A stretch of 64,000 bases of DNA from an uncultured Ruminococcus sp. (GCA_945868475.1 CAMBLM010000013.1:1-64000); one strand, 5' to 3'. Positions 26,600 to 34,703 are shown, numbered from the stretch's first letter. The notes: generated from the sequence alone by a model not told the origin. A program made the numbers and translations.

Positions 26600-26802
26600 C
26601 TATAGGTCACCTCTAAAAACCACCGGCTAAAGCCTTAGCACCTCATCTGCTTGCAGATTTTCCGTCATCTTGCACATAAATTTCTTGACATACGACATGT
26701 ATGCAAATTCTTGCTTTGCAATAACTGCGAAATTTCTATACAATCTGACGAAAAATCTGACTGCGCATCTGAGGCACTATGGTTTTTAGATGCGACCTAT
26801 AC
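26600..26802 (-). repeat. 203-base palindromic element in the leader of the TAG gene
   Basis: Inverted ends of about 23 bases (TATAGGTC..CTCTAAAAACCA and its mirror TATAGGTCGCATCTAAAAACCA) flank a second long stem (CCTCATCTGC...TTTTCCGTC with GACGAAAAATCTGAC...GAGG). It lies between a consensus promoter and the ribosome site of the broken gene, so it would be transcribed as a structured 5' leader. It is either a miniature transposable element or a regulatory RNA. Confidence 0.7.
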
Positions 26803-26806
26803 TATT

Positions 26807-26835
26807 ATTATAGCATTTTCGGAAAATTTTTTCAA
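26807..26835 (-). promoter_or_regulatory. Promoter reading into the palindromic leader
   Basis: TTGAAA and TATAAT with a 17-base spacer, ending five bases before the element's inverted end. Confidence 0.7.
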
Positions 26836-26902
26836 AGGCACTTTTGAACAAAAAACGAGCCTTGCAATTTTGGAGTTATGCTAAAATAATCCCGCTTGGG
26901 GG

Positions 26903-27634
26903 TCAAGCCTCTTTCATCTTCCTCATAAAAGCTATGACCGCAAATATCATCGCCGCAAGCATATATCCCAAAACATAGTACATATCGGGGAAGATATCCG
27001 CGAAATTTCCCGACAGCGCATTTCTTCCTATGTAAACACTGTGCGCGAACGGGAGCAGTTCGCATATTTTCCTGAACGCACTGCCGACAAGCGAGAGGTC
27101 GAACCACGCGCCAGATGCAAACGCTGTAAGATTCGTCAGCAGTGCACCGCAAAGTCCACCGACAGCTTTTTCACTGAGAAAAGTTCCGCACAAAACGCCA
27201 AGACCAATGAAAAAAAGTGCCGACGGCAGCAGCAAAAGTACCGCGAACACTATGTTCACGCTCGGTTCAAGTCCGAGTAGCATCGCCGTCCCGAAGCAGA
27301 CAATACTTTGCACGACCGCCATCGGGAAAAGCGGAAGCATATAGCCGAGGATAAAGTCAGCCGCCGACATCGGTGCTGTAAAAAGTCTTATCAGCATCGC
27401 CGAACAGCGGTCGCCCGAAACGAGCTGCGCCGAAAAAAGCGTAAGGAATGAATAACCGAACACCGCAATTCCCGGAGTGAGTTTCTCTATATCAAAAACA
27501 TTGACGGGAACGTTCGCATTTATAGCCGAAAGCAGCAAAAGCAGCACAACGGGAAAGCACAAGCCGAAAATAAGGCTCAACGGATCGCGGATTATCTCCT
27601 TCGCAACTCTTGATGAAAAAGCTGTCATTTTCAT
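26903..27634 (-). CDS. ABC-2 type transporter permease
   Basis: A 243-residue membrane protein of the ABC-2 type with about six helices (LIFGLCFPVVLLLLLSAI near the N-terminus; a conserved ABC-2 middle with SGDRCSAMLIRLFTAPMSAADFILGY; final helix MLAAMIFAVIAF). It pairs with the ATPase upstream, overlapping by four bases. Such exporters often move drugs, peptides or lipids; the cargo is unknown. A weak GCTTG/CAAGC hairpin follows the stop. Confidence 0.9.
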   Translation of the reverse strand: MKMTAFSSRVAKEIIRDPLSLIFGLCFPVVLLLLLSAINANVPVNVFDIEKLTPGIAVFGYSFLTLFSAQLVSGDRCSAMLIRLFTAPMSAADFILGYMLPLFPMAVVQSIVCFGTAMLLGLEPSVNIVFAVLLLLPSALFFIGLGVLCGTFLSEKAVGGLCGALLTNLTAFASGAWFDLSLVGSAFRKICELLPFAHSVYIGRNALSGNFADIFPDMYYVLGYMLAAMIFAVIAFMRKMKEA

Positions 27635-28359
27635 TCGCCCTTTCCCTCCTTTACTGTCTTCACAAACGCATCTTCAAAGCTTTTTGCGCCCGTGCCGCTC
27701 ACCAGCTCATCGCATTTTCCGCAGAAAAGCAGCTTTCCGTCACGCATTATGCCCACACGGTCGGAAAGGCTCTCCGCTTCTTCAAGATAATGAGTTGTAA
27801 GAATTATCGTGACCTTGCCCTTGAGTTCGCGGATAACGTCCCAAAGCTCCGAACGGGCGATAACGTCCAACCCGAGCGTAGGCTCGTCCAGAAACAGCAC
27901 CTTTGGGTCGGAAACAAGAGCCATTGCAATGCTCAATCTTCGCTGCCAGCCGCCCGAAAGTTTTTTCGCCTGCATATCACGGAATTTTGAAAGATTGAAT
28001 TTGCTTATCATTTCCTCGGCAATATTCTTCGACTTTTCCTTTGAAAAGCCGTGAACGCCGCCCATAAGCACGAGGTTCTCATATACGGAAAGGTTTCTTG
28101 CAACGGCGGTTTCCTGCGGTGAAACTCCAATAAGCTCCTTGACCTTTTCGGGTTGTTTCACAACGTCAAAACCGCCTATCTCAACACTCCCAGAATCGAA
28201 CGGACAAAGGCAGCACATCGTTTTTATCGTTGTGGTCTTGCCTGCGCCGTTCACGCCGAGCAATGAGAAAAGCTCTCCATCGCCGACCGCGAGCGAAAGT
28301 CCGTCTACCGCTTTCACGCCCTTGTAAGACTTTGTGATGTCACTTATCCTTATCATCAT
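27631..28359 (-). CDS. ABC transporter ATP-binding protein
   Basis: A 242-residue ATPase with Walker A GVNGAGKTT (35-43), signature LSGGWQRRL, Walker B VLFLDEPTLGLD and H-loop TTHYLEEAE. It energises the ABC-2 permease downstream. It overlaps the end of the regulator gene by 20 bases, so the three genes form one operon. Confidence 0.95.
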   Translation of the reverse strand: MMIRISDITKSYKGVKAVDGLSLAVGDGELFSLLGVNGAGKTTTIKTMCCLCPFDSGSVEIGGFDVVKQPEKVKELIGVSPQETAVARNLSVYENLVLMGGVHGFSKEKSKNIAEEMISKFNLSKFRDMQAKKLSGGWQRRLSIAMALVSDPKVLFLDEPTLGLDVIARSELWDVIRELKGKVTIILTTHYLEEAESLSDRVGIMRDGKLLFCGKCDELVSGTGAKSFEDAFVKTVKEGKGE

Positions 28360-28774
28360 CGTTTTCTTCCTCCGTCATATCGAAGCCGAGCTCGCCGCCG
28401 AGCTGTTTCAGCGGAACGACCGCCATTCCCTTGTGTATATCGCCGAGGAAAAGCAGCATATCGCCCTTGCTGATGCCGAAAACATTTCTCGCTCTGCTCG
28501 GGATAACGATCTGTCCCCTCTCGCCCACTCGTACAACGCCGAAAGCGTACTTTCCCGTGCGTTTCTCCTCGGGGTCTTCACCCTTTTCGGCAAGAAGTTC
28601 GTCCATCGAGATATCGTAAATGTCGGCAAGCTCCTTGCATTTCAGCACATCGGGAACTGTTTCGCCCGACTCCCACTTTGAAACGGTCTGACGCGAAACG
28701 TTTATCTTTTCCGCAACATATTCAAGGCTGTACCCTTTTTCACGGCGCAAGTCCTTTAAGCGTTCGTTTATCAA
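28340..28774 (-). CDS. XRE-family regulator with an AbrB-like domain
   Basis: An N-terminal helix-turn-helix (about 3-60: YVAEKINVSRQTVSKWESGETVPD) is fused to an AbrB/SpoVT swapped-hairpin domain (about 80-115: GERGQIVIPSRARNVFGISKGD) and an acidic tail. It is the first gene of the ABC operon and probably controls it. The start codon is a TTG: the one at 28774 has AAAGGGG about nine bases upstream; the one at 28780 is too close to that site. Confidence 0.85.
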   Translation of the reverse strand: MINERLKDLRREKGYSLEYVAEKINVSRQTVSKWESGETVPDVLKCKELADIYDISMDELLAEKGEDPEEKRTGKYAFGVVRVGERGQIVIPSRARNVFGISKGDMLLFLGDIHKGMAVVPLKQLGGELGFDMTEEENDDDKDK

Positions 28775-28997
28775 AGTCAAACACCCCTTTCAGGCTTGTA
28801 TGAAAAATCATTCTTTTCATATTCTTTGAAATGTATTATATCGCATAATTCCGCGCTTTGCAACCAACTTTTCTTAACATTTTCCGTTATGTTTCCGTGC
28901 ATAATTCTAAACAGACGGCAAAAATTTTACGCCCAAATCTTGAAAATCCCGTTCAGCCGTGATATAATATGTGCAGAAATTCACGGAGGTGTTTTTT

Positions 28998-29759
28998 ATG
29001 GGCGACTGAAACTCAAACCAATACACTAAATTTGAAAGAGAGCGCACTCAACCCTCGATCGACCTTATAAATCGGCTTCATATCGAGCCGAAAACCATAC
29101 TTGACATCGGCTGCGGTCCGGGAAACAGCACGGCACAGCTTTTCAGACGTTTTCCAGAAGCGGATATCCTCGGCATTGACAGCTCGGACAATATGCTCGA
29201 AAAAGCGGCGGCTTCTTATCCCGAAATGAAGTTCAGAAAGTGCTTCGTTCCCGATGGACTTGAAGAATTGGGCAGGTTCGACCTTATCTTCTCAAACGCT
29301 TGCCTGCACTGGATACCCGACCACGAAAAACTGCTCCCGAAGCTTATTGAAAAGCTCAATGACGGCGGAGTCCTTGCCGTTCAGATGCCGCTTGTTCAGA
29401 ACGCAATGTTCTATCACGAGCTTAATGGCCTTGTTGCGGACGAAAAGTGGAAAAAGCTTAATACAATACATAATTTTCACAATCTTTCACCCGAGGAAAC
29501 ATATAATATACTCTGCAAGTCGGCTTCCGAGATCGGGATGTGGGACACTTCGTATTATCACATTGTCCCCTCGCACAGCTCTGTTATCGACTGGTACAAA
29601 GGCAGCGGTCTGCGCCCATATCTTGAAGCACTTGACGAAGCGGAAAAGAACGATTTTCTTTCCGACCTGCTCGAAAGAATAAAGACTAACTACCCCGTTC
29701 AGGCGGACGGAAATATCATACTGAAAATGCCGCGGCTGTTCTTCATCGCGGAGAAATAA
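28998..29759 (+). pseudogene. Tam-like methyltransferase with TGA at codon 4
   Basis: The 253-codon frame starts at an ATG preceded by GGAGGTG and reads M-G-D-stop-NSNQYTKFERERTQ, then runs unbroken to 29759. It has class I SAM-methyltransferase motif I (ILDIGCGPGNST), the acidic motif II (ILGIDSS) and the trans-aconitate-methyltransferase-type N-terminus, in which a Trp is expected where TGA (29007-29009) stands. A TGG to TGA change would explain this. The next in-frame ATG (29193) would lose motif I, so no active product is expected unless the stop is read through. Confidence 0.75.
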
Positions 29760-29773
29760 GGAGAAAAAAAGCT

Positions 29774-29812
29774 ATGAAACTCTGCATTATCACAGCTCTA
29801 TGCAAGGAATGA
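29774..29812 (+). CDS. Leader peptide of the MFS efflux gene
   Basis: A 12-residue reading frame, MKLCIITALCKE, with AAGGAG ten bases upstream of its ATG. Its 3' half lies within the arms of two competing stems (see the attenuator). Its size and position match the leader peptides of drug-inducible resistance genes such as ermC and mef. This is inference from layout. Confidence 0.55.
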   Translation: MKLCIITALCKE

Positions 29813-29899
29813 CGGATTGCATAGAGGTCACCTGACGCGCTTTTACTGACCGTCATACCTTGCACTTTGACTTAAATCAAATTTAAAGGAGCAAGGTAT
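29796..29899 (+). promoter_or_regulatory. Candidate translational attenuator upstream of the MFS gene
   Basis: Three stems share strands. Stem 1 is CTCTATGCAA (29796-29805) with TTGCATAGAG (29817-29826). Stem 2 is GCAAGGAATGACGG (29802-29815) with CCGTCATACCTTGC (29850-29863), one mismatch. Stem 3 is ATACCTTGC (29855-29863) with GCAAGGTAT (29891-29899), which covers the bases between the AAAGGAG ribosome site and the MFS ATG. Stems 1 and 3 can coexist (off); a ribosome held on the leader would block stem 1, favour stem 2 and free the start (on). Confidence 0.6.
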
Positions 29900-29900
29900 T

Positions 29901-31169
29901 ATGAATACATTAAAAGAACTCAGAACATTTATTATTTTATGGCTCACGCAGGCGCTTTCTTCGCTCGGCAGTTCAATGACGGGCTTTGCGCTGGTGATAT
30001 GGCTCTACAACGACAGCGGTTCGGCACTGACTACCGCCCTGCTGACAGTCTGTTCCTACGCGCCTTATGTTATCGTGAGCATTTTTGCAGGTGCGATAAG
30101 CGACAAATGGAACAAGAAAGCCGTGATGCTCGTCTGCGACAGCTTCGCAGCACTGACAACGGTATGCGTTCTCGTGCTGCTGAAAACAGGCTCGCTTGAA
30201 GTATGGCATCTTTACATTCTCAACGCACTGAACGGACTTATGAACTCGGTGCAGTCGCCTGCTTCCGATGTTGCGACAACGCTTCTCACACCCGAAAAGC
30301 ACTACCAGAAAACAAGCGCGATGAGGTATTTTTCAAATTCGCTCGTTTCGATCCTGACCCCCGTTTTAGCGGCTGCGATAGTTTTCTTTGCAGGGCTTGA
30401 CGCCGTTATCGCATTTGATCTCGCAACATTTGCCGTTGCTTTCACAGTGCTTCTTTTCTTTATAAAGATACCCGAAGTGCCGCAAAACGAAAGCAGCAAG
30501 GAAACACTTCTCCGATCGGCAAAGAGCGGCGTTTCCTACCTCGGCAGGAACAAGGGCATACTTTGCATGATACTTTTCCTCTCTGCGATAAACTTCATCG
30601 CATCTATTTATGAAGCCGCACTTCCTGCGCTTATCCTCTCAAAAGGCAATGAAGCCGCACTCGGCGCAGTCAGCAGCAGCGCAGGAATCGCAACGCTCAT
30701 CGGCAGTGTTATCGCAACATTTTTCCCGAAGCCGAAAAGCCGATCAAAGACGATATGCGCCTGCCTGCTCGTTTCGATGAGCACGGAAAATTTCCTGCTC
30801 GCATTCGGAAACAATACGATAGCATGGTGCATCGGCGCAGTTCTCGGCTGGCTGTTCATTCCGCTTATGAGCGCGAACTATGACGTTATCTTCCGAAGCA
30901 CTGTCCCGAAGGAAATGCTCGGACGTGTATATTCCGTGCGCAATACGCTCCAGTTTTTCTCCATTCCCGTCGGATATTTTCTCGGAGGTTTTCTGGTCGA
31001 TAAGGTCTTTGAGCCTTTCATGGCAGGCACGAAAAACGCGCTTCTGCTGAATATTTTCGGCACAGAAAAAGGCTCGGGCGCGGCGTTCCTTTTCTTCGTG
31101 ATAGGCATTGCAGGCGTTCTTGTCTGCATTGTTTTCAGCAGGATAAAAGCTCTCAGAGAGCTGGGATAA
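29901..31169 (+). CDS. MFS drug efflux-type transporter
   Basis: A 422-residue, 12-helix major facilitator of the Mef/MFS_3 type: N-terminal ELRTFIILWLTQALSSLGSSMTGFALVIW, the motif A-like loop AGAISDKWNKKAVM, and a C-terminal half with EMLGRVYSVRNT. Family members export macrolides and related drugs by proton antiport. AAAGGAG lies nine bases before the ATG and partly within a competing stem, so translation may be inducible. A strong terminator follows. Confidence 0.9.
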   Translation: MNTLKELRTFIILWLTQALSSLGSSMTGFALVIWLYNDSGSALTTALLTVCSYAPYVIVSIFAGAISDKWNKKAVMLVCDSFAALTTVCVLVLLKTGSLEVWHLYILNALNGLMNSVQSPASDVATTLLTPEKHYQKTSAMRYFSNSLVSILTPVLAAAIVFFAGLDAVIAFDLATFAVAFTVLLFFIKIPEVPQNESSKETLLRSAKSGVSYLGRNKGILCMILFLSAINFIASIYEAALPALILSKGNEAALGAVSSSAGIATLIGSVIATFFPKPKSRSKTICACLLVSMSTENFLLAFGNNTIAWCIGAVLGWLFIPLMSANYDVIFRSTVPKEMLGRVYSVRNTLQFFSIPVGYFLGGFLVDKVFEPFMAGTKNALLLNIFGTEKGSGAAFLFFVIGIAGVLVCIVFSRIKALRELG

Positions 31170-31206
31170 ACCAAGCCGAAGTTTGACATTATATAAGAAA
31201 CACATA

Positions 31207-31245
31207 GAAAATGGATGCTCACACTGTATGGAGCATCCATTTTTC
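31207..31245 (+). terminator. Terminator after the MFS gene
   Basis: AAAATGGATGCTC / GAGCATCCATTTT with a ten-base loop and a T run. Confidence 0.85.
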
Positions 31246-31371
31246 ATTTGCAGAATTTATACAAACAGACATTTCATTGTATGATCTGTTCAAAAACACA
31301 GTGCCTATTTGTATATTTCCGCAAAAAACTATTTTTTTGTGACGAAACAGTTCCCTTATTCATTGTAATAT

Positions 31372-31902
31372 ATGAAAAACGTTTTTTCATACTCCGAAAA
31401 AGAGGGTGATGATATAACCGACAAGAGCAAATTGGAACAGATCGCACGGAAATACACGGATATGCTGTATGCCCACGCGCTCGTTATACTGAAAAACAAG
31501 TCCGATGCCGAGGACGCTGCCGAAAATGCGATATAAAAGCTGCTGATAAGAAAGCTTCCGTTCCGCAACGATGAACACGTTAAGGCTTGGCTTATCCGTG
31601 TTGTTATGAACGAAAGCTTTATGCTGCTGCGAAAAAGAAAACGTCTTTCCGATGAGGAACTCACGGAATAAAATGCAGGCTGCACAGAATTTGAATATCC
31701 CGAACAGAGCGAGATATTCGATGCTGTCGGGAGCTTGGATGTGAAATACCGTTCGGTTTTACTGCTGTATTATTTTGACGATATGAGCGTTTCCGAAACT
31801 GCAAAAACGCTCGGCATATCGGAGTCGGCAGTCACAACAAGACTTCAGCGCGCCAGAAAGCTTTTAAAGGACGAGCTTGAAAGGAGAAACTACAATGGAT
31901 AA
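31372..31902 (+). pseudogene. ECF sigma factor with two in-frame TAA stops
   Basis: The frame from the ATG at 31372 encodes sigma region 2 (LEQIARKYTDMLYAHALVIL, AEDAAENAI), a TAA at 31534-31536 (codon 55), more region 2 (KLPFRNDEHVKAWLIRVVMNE), a second TAA at 31669-31671 (codon 100), then an intact region 4 (LLLYYFDDMSVSETAKTLGISESAVTTRLQRARK) to the stop at 31902. CAA to TAA changes would explain both stops. A downstream in-frame ATA after GAGGGTG may be the former start codon. It overlaps the anti-sigma start by eight bases. Confidence 0.8.
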
Positions 31903-32929
31903 ATATATAAACGAATACAAATCGGCTTTAAAGACTGTCACAGCCGAAAGGGATATCGTATCGGCAGCAAAAAAGCGAGCTGCGGAAAACTCACGCCCCC
32001 GTTATATCAGATATGCTGCCGCAGCCACCTGCGCTGTGCTTATCATGGGCGGAACAACGGTCTATGCGGCTCAGTCGGGTTGGCTGGACAGGCTTTTCGG
32101 AAACACCTCCTCGGTCATTTCGGATAACCGTTCGGATTATGCCGTTAAAACTACGTCATTCAAGTCCGTTCGCTCCGACGAGAACTTCCCTTATGATATT
32201 TCTTTCGGCGAAATGATATGCGATGGAACGATACTCTACGGTGAAATGCACCTCAGCGGAAAAAACAACGAAAAAATAACCGAGAACACGCTGACAATGG
32301 AGGCAGACGTTATCATCAACGGCAATACGAACGCTTCAAGACAAACAGCCGTCATTTTCCTGAATGAAAACGGTGACGGAAGTGCCGATGCGGCTTTCAG
32401 CGTTTGCACCGATTCGGAGATATACAACGGCTCGTCCGTGGCAATTACGCTTTTTGAAAGTCCCGTTTCTGCCGACAGTTCGGACAGCGCCGAATTTTCC
32501 TTTAATATAATTGATATGCCGCAGGCGCAGTCAAAACACATCGCTGCCGACTGCACATCTGCTTTCACAACTTACACGGGAGAAACGACGGAAATGCGGC
32601 TTACAGACATTGTACTTTCTCCGCTCTGCTTATCGTTCAAGGGTCACTGCGGCAGCTATGAAAGCTTCCAAAAGCTCACGGACTCGCCCAATATCAGAAT
32701 TGATCTTTCCGATGGAAGCTGCCTTTATATTGACAAAAGGCAGTGGCAGTATGACAGAAAAACTTCGCCCGATATTGGCGAAAAGGTATGTGAAACATCG
32801 GGCTTCAGCTGCTCGGCAAGCTCCGACGGCGGTTATGATATTAGCTACAATGCTCAGTTTCGCTGTGTTCTTCCGACAGATGATATTGTTTCCGTAACTA
32901 TCGGTGATGTTACTGTACCTGTTGAATAA
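31895..32929 (+). CDS. Anti-sigma-type membrane protein (DUF4179-like)
   Basis: A 344-residue protein: cytoplasmic N-terminal helix that would grip the sigma factor (1-38), one membrane helix (about 40-60, AAAATCAVLIMGGTTVYAA) and a long extracytoplasmic domain. The layout is that of Clostridia ECF anti-sigma factors with DUF4179-like domains. The ATG at 31895 has AAAGGAG eight bases upstream. Its cognate sigma gene immediately upstream is broken, so it may now lack a partner. Confidence 0.78.
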   Translation: MDKYINEYKSALKTVTAERDIVSAAKKRAAENSRPRYIRYAAAATCAVLIMGGTTVYAAQSGWLDRLFGNTSSVISDNRSDYAVKTTSFKSVRSDENFPYDISFGEMICDGTILYGEMHLSGKNNEKITENTLTMEADVIINGNTNASRQTAVIFLNENGDGSADAAFSVCTDSEIYNGSSVAITLFESPVSADSSDSAEFSFNIIDMPQAQSKHIAADCTSAFTTYTGETTEMRLTDIVLSPLCLSFKGHCGSYESFQKLTDSPNIRIDLSDGSCLYIDKRQWQYDRKTSPDIGEKVCETSGFSCSASSDGGYDISYNAQFRCVLPTDDIVSVTIGDVTVPVE

Positions 32930-32930
32930 T

Positions 32931-33070
32931 AATACTTAGGAAAAAGCTGATTAAAGCGCAGCATTCGTTTTGCCATTTTGAGAAATGTACGAGTTTACGT
33001 CTTTAATGTCAATTTGACATAAACATTTTGAAAAATGGCAAAAACGTATTAATCAGCATTTCCTTAGTAT
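32931..33070. repeat. 140-base palindromic element between convergent genes
   Basis: Inverted ends (ATACTTAGGAAAAAGCTGATTAA and its near-mirror ending CCTTAGTAT) enclose a second stem (CGTTTTGCCATTTT with AAAATGGCAAAAACG). The ends begin like those of family 1 (ATACT) but the core differs, so I treat it as a separate type. Confidence 0.7.
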
Positions 33071-33082
33071 CAAGTATAATAA

Positions 33083-33119
33083 GAAAACCGCCGACCAAAT
33101 GTATTGATCGGCGGTTTTT
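33083..33119. terminator. Bidirectional terminator
   Basis: AAAACCGCCGA / TCGGCGGTTTT with flanking A/T runs between the anti-sigma gene (+) and the M56 peptidase gene (-). Confidence 0.85.
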
Positions 33120-33132
33120 ACTCACCGGCAGT

Positions 33133-34215
33133 TTACTCATCATAAACCGAAAAGCTGTATATTTCGTCAGAGTCATACTCAAAAGCAACACCGTCGGCGA
33201 TGCTTTGTATGACAACATTATCGATCACGGACTCTTCCGATGCTGCAGCATTATCGTAAGTCACAACAAAAAGTCCGTCCGATACAACACTTTCGGTCAC
33301 TTCTTCTGTGCCGATCGGCTGACAGTAAAAATTTGTGCATACTGCTGCCGCAAGCGTAAGGACTGCCGCAAAAACGGTTACGGCAAAAGAGCTGCTTTGC
33401 CTGCCCGTCATAATGCTTACCACTCTCTCCTTTAAGCTGCCGCCCGTAAAGCTCGGCTCGCACAGCTCGCTGCGGCGCTCCTCCATATTTATCAGTGTCA
33501 TTGCGTATTCATCGGGGACGCATTTTCCGTGAAGCACTGCCGAACGGTCGCATGCAAGCTCAACATCTCTTTCTGCTAAGGATAGCATTGCCCAGACGAG
33601 AGGATTGAACCAATGCACTGCTGCACATAATGTCAGCACTGCTTTATAGATGACATCAAAACTTTTTATATGTCCAAGCTCATGACAAAGGATATTTTTC
33701 AGCTGAGTATCGTCCGCCCCTGCGGCAAATTTTGGAATTATTATCCGTGGGGATATCACACCGTATGTAAAGGGCGTATCGGTCAGGTCGGAAACGCAGA
33801 GCGTCACCCTGCGGCGAATTTTATATTCCGTCAGAAGCGGTCCAAGATCATATCCGCAAGGAAGTGCGCAGGAAAAAGTCCTGCGTGTTTTTATATGCTT
33901 AAAGAGGAAAAGCGCACCCGTGAAAACTGCTCCGAATATCCACAGAAGCCGCATAAATTCGGGAATATCCGCAGTTATCGGAACGCTCGGCAAGCTGAAA
34001 TATTCGCTGCTTTCATAAACGCCGCCGTCGGAAATACTGTTCATACTTACGGTAACATATCTTGAAACAGCAAATGGAACAAGCAGCCGTGCCGCCGCAG
34101 TCAGCCAAAGAAGCTTCGCCGTGCCGCCTGCAACTGCCGAGGGAAAAAGCCTGCGCAGTGCCATAACAAGAAGTATCACAGCCGAAGCCGAAACGGTCAT
34201 ACCAATAATATCCAT
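33133..34215 (-). CDS. BlaR1-like M56 family sensor peptidase
   Basis: A 360-residue membrane protein of the BlaR1/MecR1 type: N-terminal helices, then the M56 metalloprotease core with zinc motif HELGH (ILCHELGHIKS) and the distal glutamate in LSLAERDVELACD. In known systems it cleaves the BlaI repressor when a signal is sensed. The C-terminal part is short and lacks a penicillin-binding domain, so beta-lactam sensing is not supported. The ATG at 34215 with GGGGA eight bases upstream is preferred to a GTG at 34230. Its BlaI partner is truncated. Confidence 0.85.
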   Translation of the reverse strand: MDIIGMTVSASAVILLVMALRRLFPSAVAGGTAKLLWLTAAARLLVPFAVSRYVTVSMNSISDGGVYESSEYFSLPSVPITADIPEFMRLLWIFGAVFTGALFLFKHIKTRRTFSCALPCGYDLGPLLTEYKIRRRVTLCVSDLTDTPFTYGVISPRIIIPKFAAGADDTQLKNILCHELGHIKSFDVIYKAVLTLCAAVHWFNPLVWAMLSLAERDVELACDRSAVLHGKCVPDEYAMTLINMEERRSELCEPSFTGGSLKERVVSIMTGRQSSSFAVTVFAAVLTLAAAVCTNFYCQPIGTEEVTESVVSDGLFVVTYDNAAASEESVIDNVVIQSIADGVAFEYDSDEIYSFSVYDE

Positions 34216-34229
34216 ACTCTGTTTCCCCA

Positions 34230-34482
34230 CTATTTCAGGCTGTTCACAAGATCTTTCAAAGCGGATATCTCATCACGGGAAAGCCGCTTTGAATTCAGCA
34301 GTGAAGCGACCAGCATATCCGCCGAGCCGTCATACATTTTATTGATAAGCTCATCGGTCTCATACTCCTGCGCATCCTGTCTGCTGACAAGCGCATGGCA
34401 GACAAAACCAGGGTCGATGCGCTCCGCCGCTCCCTTGTCGATACATCTTTTTATTATAGTATAGGTAGTCGTCTTGCTCCAA
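34230..34482 (-). pseudogene. BlaI-type repressor, 5' half missing
   Basis: The remaining frame encodes the C-terminal half of a BlaI/MecI repressor, from the second part of the winged helix (WSKTTTYTIIKRCIDKGA) through the dimerisation region to the stop that abuts the M56 gene. The N-terminal helix-turn-helix start is missing; at about 34483 the sequence switches to the tail of a plus-strand gene. The remnant lacks a complete DNA-binding domain. Confidence 0.75.
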
Positions 34483-34658
34483 TCTACCAGACAATGACAG
34501 GGCTGCTGGAACCTTTGGAAGAAATTGCTCACAAATACCGCAACGGCGAAATCTCTCGTGAGGAGTATGACCATTGGAGATATTATTATCCGAAGTCTGA
34601 GGCGGAGAGGAATGAGGCAGCATTAAGAAAAATCAAACAAAGCAACGAAGACAAATAA
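34483..34658 (+). pseudogene. 3' fragment of a foreign gene abutting truncated blaI
   Basis: About 58 codons (IYQTMTGLLEPLEEIAHKYRNG ... QSNEDK) end in a normal stop and a terminator, but the frame's 5' part is antisense to blaI, so only the tail of a larger gene is present. It is highly charged and helical; I do not recognise the parent protein. It most likely marks the edge of a deletion or of a lost mobile element. Confidence 0.6.
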
Positions 34659-34703
34659 AAAAAGAGCTATCCGATTCTGGTTTGAATAAGATAGCTCTTT
34701 ATT
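34659..34703 (+). terminator. Terminator after the foreign gene tail
   Basis: AAAGAGCTATC / GATAGCTCTTT stem with A and T runs on both sides. It may also serve guaA on the minus strand. Confidence 0.75.

Noticed and set aside
26338..31902. Reassigned stop codons (genetic code change or selenocysteine)
   Set aside because: All three stops are affected, other genes in the window use them as normal ends, and no SECIS-like element or suppressor tRNA is seen; simple point mutation is more likely.
33133..34215. Beta-lactam sensor BlaR1 proper
   Set aside because: The M56 core is present but the C-terminal penicillin-binding sensor domain is not.
34395..34658. Complete plus-strand gene at this position
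   Set aside because: The first third is antisense to blaI, so only the tail from about 34483 is a real gene remnant.
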